Source of the DNA: Sipunculus nudus
Lineage: Eukaryota; Annelida; Sipuncula; Golfingiida; Sipunculidae
Assembly (NCBI GenBank): GCA_026874595.1
Contig: CM049322.1
Span: 9,410,400-9,474,399 of the forward strand
Length of the DNA: 64,000 nucleotides
Direction: 5' to 3'
Positions within the stretch are counted from its first letter, which is position 1. Each line of letters opens with the position of its first letter. This document shows, piece after piece, positions 63,201 to 64,000 of this stretch. Under the pieces are notes generated by a model. The model was not told the origin of the DNA, did not search any database, and saw only the letters and a list, made by a program, of their open reading frames with translations. The position numbers and the translations under genes are program-made.

Positions 63201-63495
63201 TGCAGGAGTCATTCCTCTGACTAACGAGTGAATAAAAATATCTTACCTGGCACATAATTCGTATGAGACAAATAATAAAAAATATTGCAAGATCCTTCTT
63301 AATGACTGCGATATAATAAACAATGGTCAGGTGATACGAGTTGATGACTTCAGTCAATACGACGTCATGCGTCATCGACCTTTGTGACGTCATTATTATG
63401 TTGTAAGAAGCTCTCACTACCATAGGCGTGGAAGACCTTCTGTGTAGGAGCGTTTTGGGGGCTCATTATAATAATAAGTTAAAAGAGCGGAGCAT
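60216..63495. other. Interval without recognised features
   Basis: AT-rich. Short frames (for example 60681-60917 and 62718-62942) have no family resemblance or supporting splice signals that I can defend. Confidence 0.4.
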
Positions 63496-63496
63496 T

Positions 63497-63572
63497 TGTG
63501 CTGTGGTGGATAGGTCAAATGTCTCGCATTGAAGATTGCCACAAATACCGTTTCAAATCCGGTCGCCACCTT
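63497..63572 (+). mobile_element. tRNA-like sequence, probable SINE head
   Basis: A-box-like GTGGTGGATAGG at 63503-63514 and B-box-like GTTTCAAATCC at 63550-63560, with roughly tRNA spacing and a final GCCACC. The arms do not fold into a clean cloverleaf by eye, so a SINE or tRNA pseudogene is more likely than a functional tRNA. The body downstream does not match the other SINE. Confidence 0.45.
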
Positions 63573-64000
63573 TCAAACATTCTCCACTGAATGGATTTAC
63601 TTATACTAAAGGTCTATTTACCTGACAACAAAAACTTAACAAATATGTTTGTGATTTAACATTCCAGTTCCAGTCTTTAAAAGAAGTTATAATAAATTTT
63701 ATACATATAAATATACAATTTTAAACACAATACATTTGTTTTATATCATAACAAGTCCAACAAAGAATCAAACTTTTTCATCCAAAATAAATTTTACATT
63801 TTTATAGATTCCTGTTGTATTCCATCAACAACACATGTAGATTGGAGTTTATTACAATATGTATAATAAGGTCACAGCAAACGTATATGTAACTGGCTGA
63901 AGGTCGGTACCTTGTCGACTGAGCATGAAAATGTGATTCAACATAGAAATCTTATACTTACTTTGCGTTTAAGTAAACCCGTTCACTTTAGTTTCAGATC

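Overview
The window is eukaryotic, AT-rich, repeat-dominated DNA from an invertebrate animal. Long (TA)n tracts, tRNA-derived SINEs, L2/CR1-like LINE debris, a hAT-type element and single exons bounded by GT/AG sites all point that way. A lophotrochozoan such as a bivalve mollusc would fit, but no sequence here proves the taxon. There are no operons, and no prokaryotic genes, CRISPR arrays or rRNA genes.

Layout. 1-460 is an old, diverged fragment of the repeat that later forms the array. 672-3140 is a hAT-like transposon with an imperfect 8-bp target duplication. 4.68-4.93 kb is a SINE. 5830-34212 is a head-to-tail array of seven full ~3.6-kb units plus a truncated eighth. Each unit carries the same SINE, three (TA)n tracts, a poly-G tract, a candidate 65-aa secreted peptide gene and a 161-nt exon-like segment. 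33.4-45.9 kb is a rearranged zone: a 3.5-kb direct duplication (D1/D2), a 5.3-kb imperfect palindrome, and a 1.3-kb block (E) present twice with a third, older copy at 50.7 kb. 45.98-48.77 kb and 55.99-56.95 kb hold decayed LINEs on the minus strand. 51921-52870 is the one clear protein-coding exon: most of a divergent seven-transmembrane receptor. 57.3-58.9 kb holds two phase-compatible candidate exons behind an X-box-like motif. 59-60.2 kb has degenerate tandem repeats. 60.2-63.5 kb is featureless to me.

Main hypothesis. The receptor exon has no start codon and needs an upstream exon ending in phase 1. The 161-nt exon-like segment in every array unit starts in phase 2 and ends in phase 1. 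Candidate first exons behind a CCAAT/CRE/TATA-like promoter at 36.8 and 43.5 kb end in phase 2. Weak protein-level relatives of the array segment lie at 39.4, 45.1 and 50.97 kb, so the array may be an amplified, mostly decaying exon of this receptor family. The phases fit, but no transcript evidence is available. The changes between units (stop, 28-nt deletion, replacements) look neutral. Near-identical units also leave open partial assembly artefacts, although unit-specific marker combinations argue against simple artificial duplication.
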